A stretch of DNA of 43,479 nucleotides. Source: Lachnospiraceae bacterium (GTDB lineage Bacteria; Bacillota; Clostridia; Lachnospirales; Lachnospiraceae). Below the pieces are notes generated by a model. The model worked only from the letters and a program-made list of their open reading frames with translations. It had not been told where the DNA came from and ran no database searches. Positions 18,554-26,563 of the stretch are shown piece by piece. Both the position numbers and the translations under genes were made by a program. Numbering within the stretch: position 1 is the stretch's first letter; each line of letters begins with the position of its first letter. The stretch is from assembly GCA_017623215.1 (NCBI GenBank), contig JAGAPO010000068.1:1-43479 (forward strand), in the 5' to 3' direction.

Positions 18554-19126
18554 ATGTTAGAACAGAGGGATTTGGAAATGATTCGCTCCGTTATGGAGGA
18601 ATCAACGCAAAGAATTGTTCATGAAGCTATTCAGCAGGATGTTCCCGTTATCGTTACCGATATTATCAAACGGGATGTTCCTGACATTGTTACCGATATT
18701 ATCAACCGAGATGTTCCCGACATTGTTACCGATATTATCAAACGGGATGTTCCCGACATTGTTACCGATATTATCAAACGGGATGTTCCCGGCATTGTCA
18801 CCGGCATTGTCACCGATATTATCAAACGGGATGTTCCCGACATCGTCACTGATATTATCAAACGGGATGTTCCTGACATCGTCACTGATATCGTCACTGA
18901 CATCGTCGATGACTCCATCCACGACAGCGAGAACCTCCTCCTTCAGGAGATGGAACGCATGGAACAGCGCCTTGGGGATCGGATTTCCTCAGTGGAACAA
19001 AGTGTGCAGGAACTGAAAGAATATTATTATATTGCCCGTCTGGATCATGATGCGCTTGATATGGTATCCAGGACGGTTGCCGATCATTCGGAGCGAATCG
19101 CGGCTCTCGAACAGAAGACCGCATAG
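18554..19126 (+). CDS. Hypothetical protein with seven tandem 12-residue repeats and a coiled-coil tail
   Basis: 190 residues; GGGGGG lies seven bases before the ATG and a terminator follows the stop (TAG). An amphipathic N-terminus (LEQRDLEMIRSVMEESTQ) leads into seven copies of the pattern DVPDIVTDIIKR (residues 29-120). Copies 5 and 7 carry a four-residue insertion of the type IVTG or IVTD. The C-terminal 70 residues look like a coiled coil (MERMEQRLGDRISSVEQ, then SERIAALEQ). The tail recalls small Lachnospiraceae hypothetical proteins with an RLDxALDxV-type segment, from memory only. There is no signal peptide or membrane helix, and I do not recognise a function. A regular hydrophobic pattern with Pro and Asp at fixed places suggests a repetitive helical or solenoid fold, perhaps oligomerising. 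It is transcribed divergently from the surface protein. Confidence 0.8.
   Translation: MLEQRDLEMIRSVMEESTQRIVHEAIQQDVPVIVTDIIKRDVPDIVTDIINRDVPDIVTDIIKRDVPDIVTDIIKRDVPGIVTGIVTDIIKRDVPDIVTDIIKRDVPDIVTDIVTDIVDDSIHDSENLLLQEMERMEQRLGDRISSVEQSVQELKEYYYIARLDHDALDMVSRTVADHSERIAALEQKTA
18638..18913 (+). repeat. Tandem 36-bp repeats inside the coding sequence
   Basis: Seven units starting at each GATGTTCC. Five are 36 bp and two (the fifth and the last) carry an extra 12 bp, so the frame is always kept. Copies are nearly identical at DNA level (for example gatattatcaaacgg repeats unchanged), which points to recent expansion by slippage or recombination rather than old divergence. Both strands are open through the array simply because of the repeat composition. 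Confidence 0.92.
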
Positions 19127-19129
19127 CAG

Positions 19130-19219
19130 ACGCGCCGTTACGGCTGAGAATCCTCGAATGATATTCTCGTCATCAGGAACTTTCCTTCGAGGGTCTGCCA
19201 TAACGGCGCGTTCTTTTTT
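19130..19219 (+). terminator. Long nested-hairpin terminator after the repeat protein
   Basis: An 11-bp outer stem pairs 19130-19140 (ACGCGCCGTTA) with 19201-19211 and is followed within two bases by six T. Inside the 60-base loop, 19152-19158 (CCTCGAA) pairs with 19186-19192. It starts only three bases after the stop codon. The T-run is on the plus side only, so it serves the repeat-protein gene rather than the convergent deacetylase gene. Confidence 0.75.
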
Positions 19220-19284
19220 CCTCTCTTTTCGGAACTATCTGCTTATCTTTTATACAGATTTCTCTATCGGCGCAGAAACGACTG

Positions 19285-20076
19285 TCAGGAAAGAATACTT
19301 CCGGCCTTAATCCGAACCGGCTCCTCATCCATTCTCACCCAGACATCCAGGCAGGATGGATTATAGATCATGGTACCGTCCGCGCTGACCACAAGATTCC
19401 TCTGCGCAGTAATATAATCCTTAATTTCAATATTCGTCGCGTACCAGACATCGTCTCTTCCGCCCGCCATCTTACAGAAATTCTCGATGATCTCCCAGTT
19501 GTCCTCCCTTGCGAATTCGTAGCTGTGGCCCCAGATGTAGAACAGGAGCATTGCATCGCCAGCCGCGTTCATGAACCGATCCCACAGGCCGTTCAGATCC
19601 CCCTTGTGGTGCACGGTCGGATGCCATTTCATAAAATCATCCGGAGGATTAAAGCCGTTCGTCGACGCAACCGTTCTGCTGTATTCCATTCCGCAGTTCT
19701 TCGCAATCTCGATAATATGATCATTATAAATTCCATACGGATAAGACATTCCTCTGACCGGATACCCACACAGCTTCTCCAGATTGGCGCGATCCCCGAA
19801 GATCTCATCAATCAGTGTGGCATCCGGAAGCTGGTTCGGATACGGATGATTCTTCATATGTGACGATACCTCATGTCCGCGGTACAGTCCCATCGGGACT
19901 CCATCCTCCTCCATATTTGCAAGATTCAGCCTTCCGCTGTTCAGATGAAACGTTCCCTTGATCCCGTACTGGTTAAATATCTCCACCAGTCTGCGGTCAT
20001 AAACGACTCCGTCATCATAGCTCATCGTCAGTGCCCTGCGCCTGCCGCCGGGAAACAGATTCAATTTTACCTGCAT
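19285..20076 (-). CDS. Polysaccharide deacetylase family protein (NodB/CE4-like), non-secreted
   Basis: 263 residues with the ordered motifs of the NodB fold: MSYDDG (motif 1, the metal and catalytic Asp pair), HMKNH (motif 2, the two metal His; the usual Ser/Thr after the first His is Met), RGMSYPYG (motif 3), a D...W segment, and WGHSYEF (motif 5 with the catalytic His). Such enzymes remove N- or O-acetyl groups from sugars. There is no signal peptide or membrane helix, unlike the usual cell-wall deacetylases, so it probably works in the cytoplasm. GAAGGAG lies before the ATG. It is the third gene after GH29 and GH106-like glycosidases, 69 bases downstream of the latter across a hairpin. 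Its likely job is deacetylating the oligosaccharide those enzymes trim; the substrate is inferred. Confidence 0.85.
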   Translation of the reverse strand: MQVKLNLFPGGRRRALTMSYDDGVVYDRRLVEIFNQYGIKGTFHLNSGRLNLANMEEDGVPMGLYRGHEVSSHMKNHPYPNQLPDATLIDEIFGDRANLEKLCGYPVRGMSYPYGIYNDHIIEIAKNCGMEYSRTVASTNGFNPPDDFMKWHPTVHHKGDLNGLWDRFMNAAGDAMLLFYIWGHSYEFAREDNWEIIENFCKMAGGRDDVWYATNIEIKDYITAQRNLVVSADGTMIYNPSCLDVWVRMDEEPVRIKAGSILS

Positions 20077-20093
20077 AAGCCTCTCCTTCTGAA

Positions 20094-20128
20094 GCCGCCG
20101 TTATCCGATGTGTGGGATAACAGGCGGC
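20094..20128 (-). other. Hairpin between the GH106-like and deacetylase genes
   Basis: GCCGCC-GTTATCC pairs with GGATAAC-(A)-GGCGGC: 13 bp with one bulged base and a 7-8 base loop. It fills most of the 69-base gap and leaves the deacetylase ribosome binding site just outside the stem. No T-run follows, so partial attenuation or mRNA processing is likelier than full termination. Confidence 0.5.
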
Positions 20129-20145
20129 TTTCCATTCGTATTCCT

Positions 20146-23100
20146 CTATTTCTTCTTCCACAGTTCCGGTTCCCGTAAGATTCCGTTTCTCCAGAACCGA
20201 TAGTTATACTGGAAAGACTCATTTCCCTGTCTCCAGGAAAGCCCTCCGAACCACGTCATCTTCTCGTCCGCAAGATGCACCTGACCAAAGGTATTGATTC
20301 GATTGCCGAACGAGGTAAGCTCTACCACATGCTCTCCCTTTGTCAGGAATCCGAGCTCCGCGCGGTACGGTGCGTATGCAATACTTCCGGCTTTCTTCCC
20401 ATCCACACTGACTCCAACAAGCGGCGCGCGGAACTTGGTTACTGCGATTGCATATTCTCCGTCTTCCGGAATCGTGACATTCAGCCGGTATGAAAGATTT
20501 CCGCCGTAGAACGGCATTCCCTGGGCGGTCACATCTCCGAAACCGATTCGCACAGGTCTTCTGATAATAAGAGGTCTGGTGCCGGACACGCGGACTCCGA
20601 AATCGCCGAGCAGATACATACTCTCGAGATTCACCCATTTCGCAAATGGAAGCTTAACGCTGATCGTAATCTCTCCCGCCGGAACCGGAAGCAATTTCAG
20701 AACCCGAATACTCTCATCCACATAATAGCCGCAGTCCGTCTGCTTAAGCGGGATTCCGTTCACACGAATCTCAGCGTTCTGCGGCTGTTCCATCGCAAGA
20801 TACAGCTCATCCAGATGCTTGTCCGTCTCAATCATATACCGCAGCTCCACCACATGCTCCGGCTCACTCCGCTTTGTAACGGTGTACGGCTGCTCCGGAC
20901 GATTTCTTCTGGTCGGCATTCCGAGGCTCTCCCGAAGCTTATCGTCAATTCGCAGGATCTCCTCCTTTGGCTGCCATTCGCCGCCGTCCAGGCGGTATTC
21001 CGCCATATCAAGCAGAAGCACATTCGGTTCTTCCAGCTCATATTCCACCGGTTCCCGGTACTCTGCAACTTTTTCCCACGCCGCATCGTCCGCAATATCA
21101 TAGGTTGCTGCCAGATTGGCGGCGCTCTCCGAATTCCTGCGCTCAGAAAGACGAACCAGCAGGCTGTCTTCCTCATGCATTCTCCAGCCAAATACGGTAT
21201 CTCCATTCTCCACTCGGGAAGGAAGCTCTTCCACAGTCCCATCCATTGTCTGGTACAGGGTCACCTCCCATTCTCCGCGAATGCGAATCGTAAGAAGCTC
21301 AGCCGCTGCCGAATCCTCATTCCGAACCTGTCTTCCGTTCGCAAAGAATACGAACCGGCCATTCTCCAGATCTCTCATCTGATAGAGGATCTGATCTGCC
21401 CTAACTCCGTCGGCCTTTCTGACCTCAACATCCCGGTACGGCTCCAACGCGTTTACAATACTGCTTCTGGAATAGGCAATTCGCACACACTCCTTTGCAA
21501 ATGTTTCCGCCTCCTTCGATTCCTCCGCGTCCACATCTCTCGGCGCTTCACCGGCAATGATTACCTGCCCGCCTCCGTTCCGATATTCCGTCAGCGCCTG
21601 CAGCGTAGTTGAGCGAATCGTCTCACAGTTAGGTACCAGAACCACATCATAAGCCATCTCTCCTACATGGAACCGCCCATCACCGGCATTTCGATACAGC
21701 TTGGGCAGCTGCGACTCACAGACGAAATCAAAGTCAAGCTGCGCAAATAACAGCCACTCAATGACATTTTTAAAATTCGTCTCCAGCTCTTCCCGCTTCG
21801 CGTACGTCTGCTCATTCGGCCCGAAATGCAGCCAATAGCTCTCAACCGGATGAATCACCGCAATTCTCGCATGCGGCTTTCCTTCCATCAGCGCTGTATG
21901 GACTCTCGCAAAATGATCCTCCACCATCGGGTATTCCTGATACCACGGCGACTGATAGAACATCGAGGCCGGATAATCCCGCTTTGCCTCGCCCGCCATG
22001 CTCATCCACGCCAGATGATGCACGCGCGTCGTAACACCGAGCGCCGCCTGCCAGTCTCCGCCAAGCTTATGTCTTCTAAAATCAAAATCCCAGTTCGTGA
22101 CCCCGTACAGCTCACTTAACACGCCGGCCTTCCCGTACTGATGCGACGCGCTCTGCGCCTGCTTGGCCGTCGCGTATTCTCTCTTATCGCACAGCACATC
22201 GATTCCCGGAAGTCCGAAATACTGATAGGATCTCATCGCCTCCCCCATCGCAGCCGTCTGAGAGCCGAGCGAATCCTCCTCCATCAGATGACCGGTCAGA
22301 GCAATATCGTGTCCTTCACACCATTGTCCCAGGACACCGGCGTAGGAATCCGCGAACAGCCCCGCCAGAAGATCCAGATAGCGATACCGGGTCTTTGCTG
22401 CCCTTCCATCCGCAGTCTCCCATACAAGCTCCGGAAATATCGCGAAGAAATTCTCCTGATATCTCTCCCGGTACATCTCCGGAATGCAGTCCGTGAACGG
22501 AATCGAGACTCCCTTCCTCTCATTTGCAAAGCCAAGGCGGGTATAATTGGTCATCTGCGGTTCATCCGTAAAGATGGACGGAATCGACCGGCCGAACTCT
22601 CTTCCAAGCTCCTGATAGTAGAGCTCGTGCGTTGCCTCAATAAACTCTCGTGTCGCTTCGGGGTTCAATGTGTCCACATAGGACTCATTATTAAAGGTCG
22701 GCTCCTTGGGCCGAAGCTCCAGGTAAAGATCCCAGATCTTCTCCGGATCACACTCCGGATTCTTCGATTCCTCCTCCGAAAGCATTCTTGCTTCTTTCAG
22801 ATATCCGCTCTCCAGCGTAATCTCATAGCTGACTAACCAGATACGCTCCTTTGGAGAATTCTGTCTTGGATTCAGAACACTCCGGTCATGATATCTGGGC
22901 TTGAAAAAAAGGTGTCTTCCCCGGAAGGAATCCTTCTTCGTTACAACGCCGCCTGCCACACCGGAAGGCCAGCGATCCTCATCATACAGATACGTCAGCA
23001 TTCCTTCCTGCTTCGCCTTTTCCATGCAGGTTTTTACCGCATGCAGATACTCTTTGCCCATATACGGCGTATCCAGGCCCGTACGGACATGGATGTGGAA

Positions 23101-23247
23101 TCCCCCCATGCCCATCTTCTTAAAATATTCCACCTGCTTTTCGATCTGTTCCTCATTTAGCTTGCAGTTCCAAGCCCAGAAGGGGGTTCCTCTGTATCTG
23201 GCAGGGGGATTCCGGAACAGCTCTTCAAAATCTGTATTGTCTTCCAT
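20146..23247 (-). CDS. GH106-like glycosidase (probable alpha-L-rhamnosidase family)
   Basis: A 1033-residue cytoplasmic enzyme resembling glycoside hydrolase family 106. The N-terminal (beta/alpha)8 part begins with PPARYRGTPFWAWNCKL and GGFHIHVRTGLDTPY, followed by YLYDEDRWPSG (about residues 105-115), a hallmark of this family. C-terminal beta-sandwich regions (from about residue 750) probably help shape the active site. No signal peptide is present. GGAAGGAG lies seven bases before the ATG. It follows GH29 by 57 bases and precedes a deacetylase. Known GH106 enzymes cleave L-rhamnose from pectic or flavonoid glycans, but the family includes many untested members, and in a fucosidase operon a different deoxy-sugar is possible. 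I could not place the catalytic Glu pair with certainty. Confidence 0.8.
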   Translation of the reverse strand: MEDNTDFEELFRNPPARYRGTPFWAWNCKLNEEQIEKQVEYFKKMGMGGFHIHVRTGLDTPYMGKEYLHAVKTCMEKAKQEGMLTYLYDEDRWPSGVAGGVVTKKDSFRGRHLFFKPRYHDRSVLNPRQNSPKERIWLVSYEITLESGYLKEARMLSEEESKNPECDPEKIWDLYLELRPKEPTFNNESYVDTLNPEATREFIEATHELYYQELGREFGRSIPSIFTDEPQMTNYTRLGFANERKGVSIPFTDCIPEMYRERYQENFFAIFPELVWETADGRAAKTRYRYLDLLAGLFADSYAGVLGQWCEGHDIALTGHLMEEDSLGSQTAAMGEAMRSYQYFGLPGIDVLCDKREYATAKQAQSASHQYGKAGVLSELYGVTNWDFDFRRHKLGGDWQAALGVTTRVHHLAWMSMAGEAKRDYPASMFYQSPWYQEYPMVEDHFARVHTALMEGKPHARIAVIHPVESYWLHFGPNEQTYAKREELETNFKNVIEWLLFAQLDFDFVCESQLPKLYRNAGDGRFHVGEMAYDVVLVPNCETIRSTTLQALTEYRNGGGQVIIAGEAPRDVDAEESKEAETFAKECVRIAYSRSSIVNALEPYRDVEVRKADGVRADQILYQMRDLENGRFVFFANGRQVRNEDSAAAELLTIRIRGEWEVTLYQTMDGTVEELPSRVENGDTVFGWRMHEEDSLLVRLSERRNSESAANLAATYDIADDAAWEKVAEYREPVEYELEEPNVLLLDMAEYRLDGGEWQPKEEILRIDDKLRESLGMPTRRNRPEQPYTVTKRSEPEHVVELRYMIETDKHLDELYLAMEQPQNAEIRVNGIPLKQTDCGYYVDESIRVLKLLPVPAGEITISVKLPFAKWVNLESMYLLGDFGVRVSGTRPLIIRRPVRIGFGDVTAQGMPFYGGNLSYRLNVTIPEDGEYAIAVTKFRAPLVGVSVDGKKAGSIAYAPYRAELGFLTKGEHVVELTSFGNRINTFGQVHLADEKMTWFGGLSWRQGNESFQYNYRFWRNGILREPELWKKK

Positions 23248-23304
23248 TGCTCTTCTCCTTCCGTTGACCTTTGCTCACGCCAGGCGCCGTTTCACATCTT
23301 TTGC

Positions 23305-24630
23305 TTAGTTTCTTCCTGTCACATCATATCCGCCGTTCAGCTGCGGATACAGTGCTCCCCAGTAATTCTCCGGAGCTTCGTCGAATTCCAGTACGATAAC
23401 CGTAACACCGGCAATCTTATCCGGGATCTCCTTCGGCAGATTCTTCAGAACGATACGGTAATTATCATAGGTGAAATCAATGTCTTTTCCATCCTGCAGG
23501 AAATATACACGCTTCGGTGCCTTCGGATATCCCGGGAAGCCCATTGTTCCGTCCTTCGGCCATACGACATTCCACAGATATACCTTATTCCCCTTGCCGG
23601 TTCCTCTGGTTACGCCATTGCCGTCAAAATTAAGCTTTGCTTCCGTCGGACCGGGATTAATCTTTGTCTTTCTGGTCATCTTGCCGTATACGGCTTCTCC
23701 GTTGAGCTTCAGCCACTCGCCAAGCTCCTTTAACTGCCTTACGTTCTCCTTCGGAACCGAACCATCCGGTGTCGGACCGATGTTCAAAAGAAGATTGCCG
23801 CATTCCTGCGTACAGTGCTGCAGTCTGTCAAGCAGCCAGGGGGTATCATGCGTATAGGAACGTACCTGATCCGAGTCCACATAGCCGAATGCCACACGGT
23901 TGAAGGTCAGGCAGGATTCCCAGTCGCGATCCGACGCCATGACCTTCTCCTCCGGCGTATCAAAATCCTCCGGCAGCATGGAACGATTATTAATAATGAT
24001 ATCCGGCTGGAGCTCTCTTAAATGCTGATTTCTCGCGAGCGAATCCCAGCCCTCAAAGCTTTCCATCGGACAGGATACGTCATACCAGAGAATATCAATC
24101 TTGCCGTAATTGGTTAAAAGCTCTGTATTCAAATCATCCAGATACTTTGTAAATCTTCTTCTGGCCTCCGGATCATACGCGCATTTCCAGCCGTCCGGAT
24201 GGTGCCAATCCATCAGTGAGGAATAAAAACCGATGCGCATGTCGTATTTCCGGCAGGCGTCTACGAATTCTCTTACGATATCTCTGTGCGGTCCGAGATT
24301 CACGGAGTTGAACGGATTCACCTTCGAATCCCACAGCGAGAATCCCTCGTGATGTCTCGTTGTCAGTACGCAGTACTTCATTCCTGCTTCCTTCGCTGTT
24401 CTGACCCACTCCTCTGCCGCACCTTCCTTGGGCGCGAATTGATCCGCAAGCTTTGCGTATTCATCCACCGGGATGCCTTCCTTCATCTGCACCCATTCCA
24501 TTCTTCCAAGAATGGAATACAGTCCATAATGAATGAACATACCGAATCTTGCCTCTCTCCACCACTCCATTCTCTTATCTCTGGTAGCGGCGGTTGCTGC
24601 TTCATACTCCTGTCTGCTTACTAACTTCAT
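23305..24630 (-). CDS. GH29 alpha-L-fucosidase
   Basis: 441 residues, a retaining fucosidase. The family start RFGMFIHYGLYS (28-39), TTRHHEGFSLWDS (90-102) and ILWYDV (180-185, with Asp184 the likely nucleophile) are all present, as is LLNIGPTPDGSVP in the C-terminal half of the barrel. The usual WFDG at the nucleophile is WYDV here. A small C-terminal beta domain follows from about residue 340. There is no signal peptide, so it should act on imported fucosides. AAAGGAG lies before the ATG. It heads an operon with a GH106-like enzyme and a deacetylase, under the promoter at 24732-24760. Confidence 0.92.
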   Translation of the reverse strand: MKLVSRQEYEAATAATRDKRMEWWREARFGMFIHYGLYSILGRMEWVQMKEGIPVDEYAKLADQFAPKEGAAEEWVRTAKEAGMKYCVLTTRHHEGFSLWDSKVNPFNSVNLGPHRDIVREFVDACRKYDMRIGFYSSLMDWHHPDGWKCAYDPEARRRFTKYLDDLNTELLTNYGKIDILWYDVSCPMESFEGWDSLARNQHLRELQPDIIINNRSMLPEDFDTPEEKVMASDRDWESCLTFNRVAFGYVDSDQVRSYTHDTPWLLDRLQHCTQECGNLLLNIGPTPDGSVPKENVRQLKELGEWLKLNGEAVYGKMTRKTKINPGPTEAKLNFDGNGVTRGTGKGNKVYLWNVVWPKDGTMGFPGYPKAPKRVYFLQDGKDIDFTYDNYRIVLKNLPKEIPDKIAGVTVIVLEFDEAPENYWGALYPQLNGGYDVTGRN

Positions 24631-24731
24631 ATGCTCTCTCCTTTTCTACTGCGGTACCAACCTGCCTGCCCGCTTTTTGTACACTGCCGCAAATTCCGGA
24701 TGCTTCCCTGATTTGTGGACGGCATATTTTG

Positions 24732-24760
24732 ACTATACGCAATCGCGCCACATTTCTCAA
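24732..24760 (-). promoter_or_regulatory. Predicted promoter of the GH29-GH106-deacetylase operon
   Basis: On the minus strand, -35 TTGAGA and -10 TATAGT with a 17-base spacer, about 100 bases before the GH29 start. It lies in the 180-base gap after the YkgJ-like gene. I saw no clear operator or terminator in that gap. Confidence 0.7.
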
Positions 24761-24810
24761 TCACAATATCGACTGTTTTCTTTACAAAAAACGCCTTTTC
24801 TTCCCCTGTT

Positions 24811-25536
24811 TTATAACGCCTTTTTTGCCATTCTCAGCCGTTCGTAAAATTGCGGGTAAAAATCTTCTTCCTGCCGATACGGCGTCAGGTAAAATAATTT
24901 CAGGATATACAGATTCGCATTTCTTGCAAATGCTTCCCTCTGCGCAGCCGTCTCCTCCGGCAGCTCATCCCCTGTACCCGTTCTTTCCTCTGCCATAGTC
25001 CCCGGCACATGTCCCTGAATTCTCTGCTGAATTCCTTCGATAAAATAATGCCAGTTCGTGATATACGTCTCATACCGCTTCAAATCCGGGGTGTCAAGCC
25101 ATTTATGTACCTTAACCTTGGTTCGGTTCTCCTTCCTGCACTCGTTCACCTGCAGAAAATACTGAAAGCCTCCGTTCTCATAATAGCGCCCAAGCGGGAA
25201 CAGCCTGCAGATTCCGGGACGATATGCGTGAACCGAACACCGGCCCGCCTCATCCAGAAATGTGCAGGACTCCTGCTCTCCCGCCATCTTCAGATTGGGC
25301 AGAATCGTTCCGTCCACCATGTTAAGCTCCACGGCTCCGGCAAGCAGCTCCTCAAAGCTCTTATTCAGACCGCCGCACAGCCGGAAGCCGTCGTACGGGT
25401 CCAGGATAATCGTATTTCCAACACCCCTGCAGCACGCGGAACACCCCGCGCAGTCGCCGCAGCCGGCTTTTACCATGTCATTCGAATCATATAACCTTCC
25501 GTCGGAGATTTCCTCCAGACTAACCTGTCGTTTCAT
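24811..25536 (-). CDS. YkgJ-type cysteine-cluster protein (possible Fe-S or zinc binding)
   Basis: 241 residues. The N-terminal region has CGDCAGCSACC (Cys 26, 29, 32, 35 and 36), the CxxCxxCC-type cluster of this family. It is followed by CTFLDEAGRCSVHAYRPGICRLFPLG, a second set of cysteines with the conserved RPxxCRxFPxG pattern. Together these probably bind a metal or iron-sulfur cluster. The biochemical role of the family is not established. The ATG at 25536 is chosen because the family sequence starts there and it lies four bases from the RluA-family stop codon, suggesting coupled translation; a longer frame reaches 25566. It is co-directional with the pseudouridine synthase, a pairing that may hint at a role tied to RNA modification, though this is only context. 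Confidence 0.8.
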   Translation of the reverse strand: MKRQVSLEEISDGRLYDSNDMVKAGCGDCAGCSACCRGVGNTIILDPYDGFRLCGGLNKSFEELLAGAVELNMVDGTILPNLKMAGEQESCTFLDEAGRCSVHAYRPGICRLFPLGRYYENGGFQYFLQVNECRKENRTKVKVHKWLDTPDLKRYETYITNWHYFIEGIQQRIQGHVPGTMAEERTGTGDELPEETAAQREAFARNANLYILKLFYLTPYRQEEDFYPQFYERLRMAKKAL

Positions 25537-25540
25537 ATCA

Positions 25541-26485
25541 TCAGTACCGTTTCCTTTCCATGTCAAAGTCGTCTTCCACGCCTATCACCCGCCTCATATC
25601 CTCCGGAAGCCCGGCGGTAAACTCCATCCGCTCCCCTGTAATCGGATGCGGAAAGGAAAGCCTTCGCGCATGCAGCGCCTGTCTTTCCATGAATTCCATA
25701 TCCGGATTATACAGGTAGTCTCCAATTAAAGGAAATCCCAGGTGTTTTAGATGAATTCGAATCTGGTGGGTCCGCCCCGTCTCCAAAAGCAGGGAGACCA
25801 GACTGTGTCCGTTCGCCTCTCCAACAACCCGGTAATGCGTTACCGCCCGCTCTCCATGCTCATAATCCACCGTTCGTTCGATCACAGAGCCGGGCTTTCT
25901 GCCGAGCGGTGCGTCAATCGTTCCGAACGGAGGGGTTACTCTGCCCCGGACAATCGCATAATATTCCCGTTCCATCCGATGTTCCGCAGTCAGCTCCGAA
26001 AGAATCGCAGCTGCCAGCATATGCTTGGCAATTACAGTGAGCCCCGAGGTATCCCGATCCAGCCGGTTGCCGCATCGAAATGTGAACGGAACTCCCTTTT
26101 CTTTATAATACCAGGTGACCGCGCTTGCCAGAGAGTTCGTGTGATTGTTCATGGACGGATGCGTCGGCATCCCGGCCGGTTTGTTCACCACCAATATGTC
26201 CTCATCCTCATAGACAATCGAAAGCGGAAGCCTGACCGGAAGAATGCTCTGCGGAAGGTGTTCTTCCTGAATTCTGACGGTCAGCCGCTCCCCCGCTTTC
26301 AGCTTCTCGCTCATATGGACCGAACGGCCGTCCGCCAGAACAGTGTCCGGGAATTTCTTAAGCTCGGTGAGATTCTGCCTGGAATATCCTTTTCTGCGCA
26401 GGTACTGCTCCACCCGAAGCCCCGCGTCTTTTTCCGGGATCGAATACTCCAGAACCCGTGCCCATGCTTCTGCCTCTTTCCCCAT
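25541..26485 (-). CDS. RluA-family RNA pseudouridine synthase
   Basis: 314 residues. An N-terminal S4-like RNA-binding domain (about 15-75) is followed by the catalytic domain with VNKPAGMPTHPS (100-111) and RLDRDTSGL (141-149), where Asp143 is the catalytic residue. LLETGRTHQIRIHLKHLGFPLIGDYLY then matches the RluA/RsuA C-terminal signature in pieces. It converts uridine to pseudouridine in rRNA or tRNA; the exact site cannot be told from sequence. The motif usually reads HRLD; the preceding residue here is Asn. The ATG at 26485 has GAGGAGG seven bases before it, which decides it over the ATG at 26509. It is followed four bases later by the YkgJ-like gene. Confidence 0.92.
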   Translation of the reverse strand: MGKEAEAWARVLEYSIPEKDAGLRVEQYLRRKGYSRQNLTELKKFPDTVLADGRSVHMSEKLKAGERLTVRIQEEHLPQSILPVRLPLSIVYEDEDILVVNKPAGMPTHPSMNNHTNSLASAVTWYYKEKGVPFTFRCGNRLDRDTSGLTVIAKHMLAAAILSELTAEHRMEREYYAIVRGRVTPPFGTIDAPLGRKPGSVIERTVDYEHGERAVTHYRVVGEANGHSLVSLLLETGRTHQIRIHLKHLGFPLIGDYLYNPDMEFMERQALHARRLSFPHPITGERMEFTAGLPEDMRRVIGVEDDFDMERKRY

Positions 26486-26563
26486 GACGTTTCCTCCTCG
26501 ATGCTCCATCCAAATTCTTTCTTAGAACCTCCTATTGAGCCATGTACCATCCCCGCTGCGCTC

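Noticed and set aside
18638..18913. CRISPR array
   Set aside because: Repeats are contiguous, in frame and without unique spacers, so this is a coding tandem repeat.
18602..18922. 106- and 95-codon minus-strand frames through the tandem repeats
   Set aside because: They exist only because the 36-bp unit has no stops on either strand; there are no ribosome binding sites, and the plus-strand gene has a promoter, ribosome binding site and terminator.
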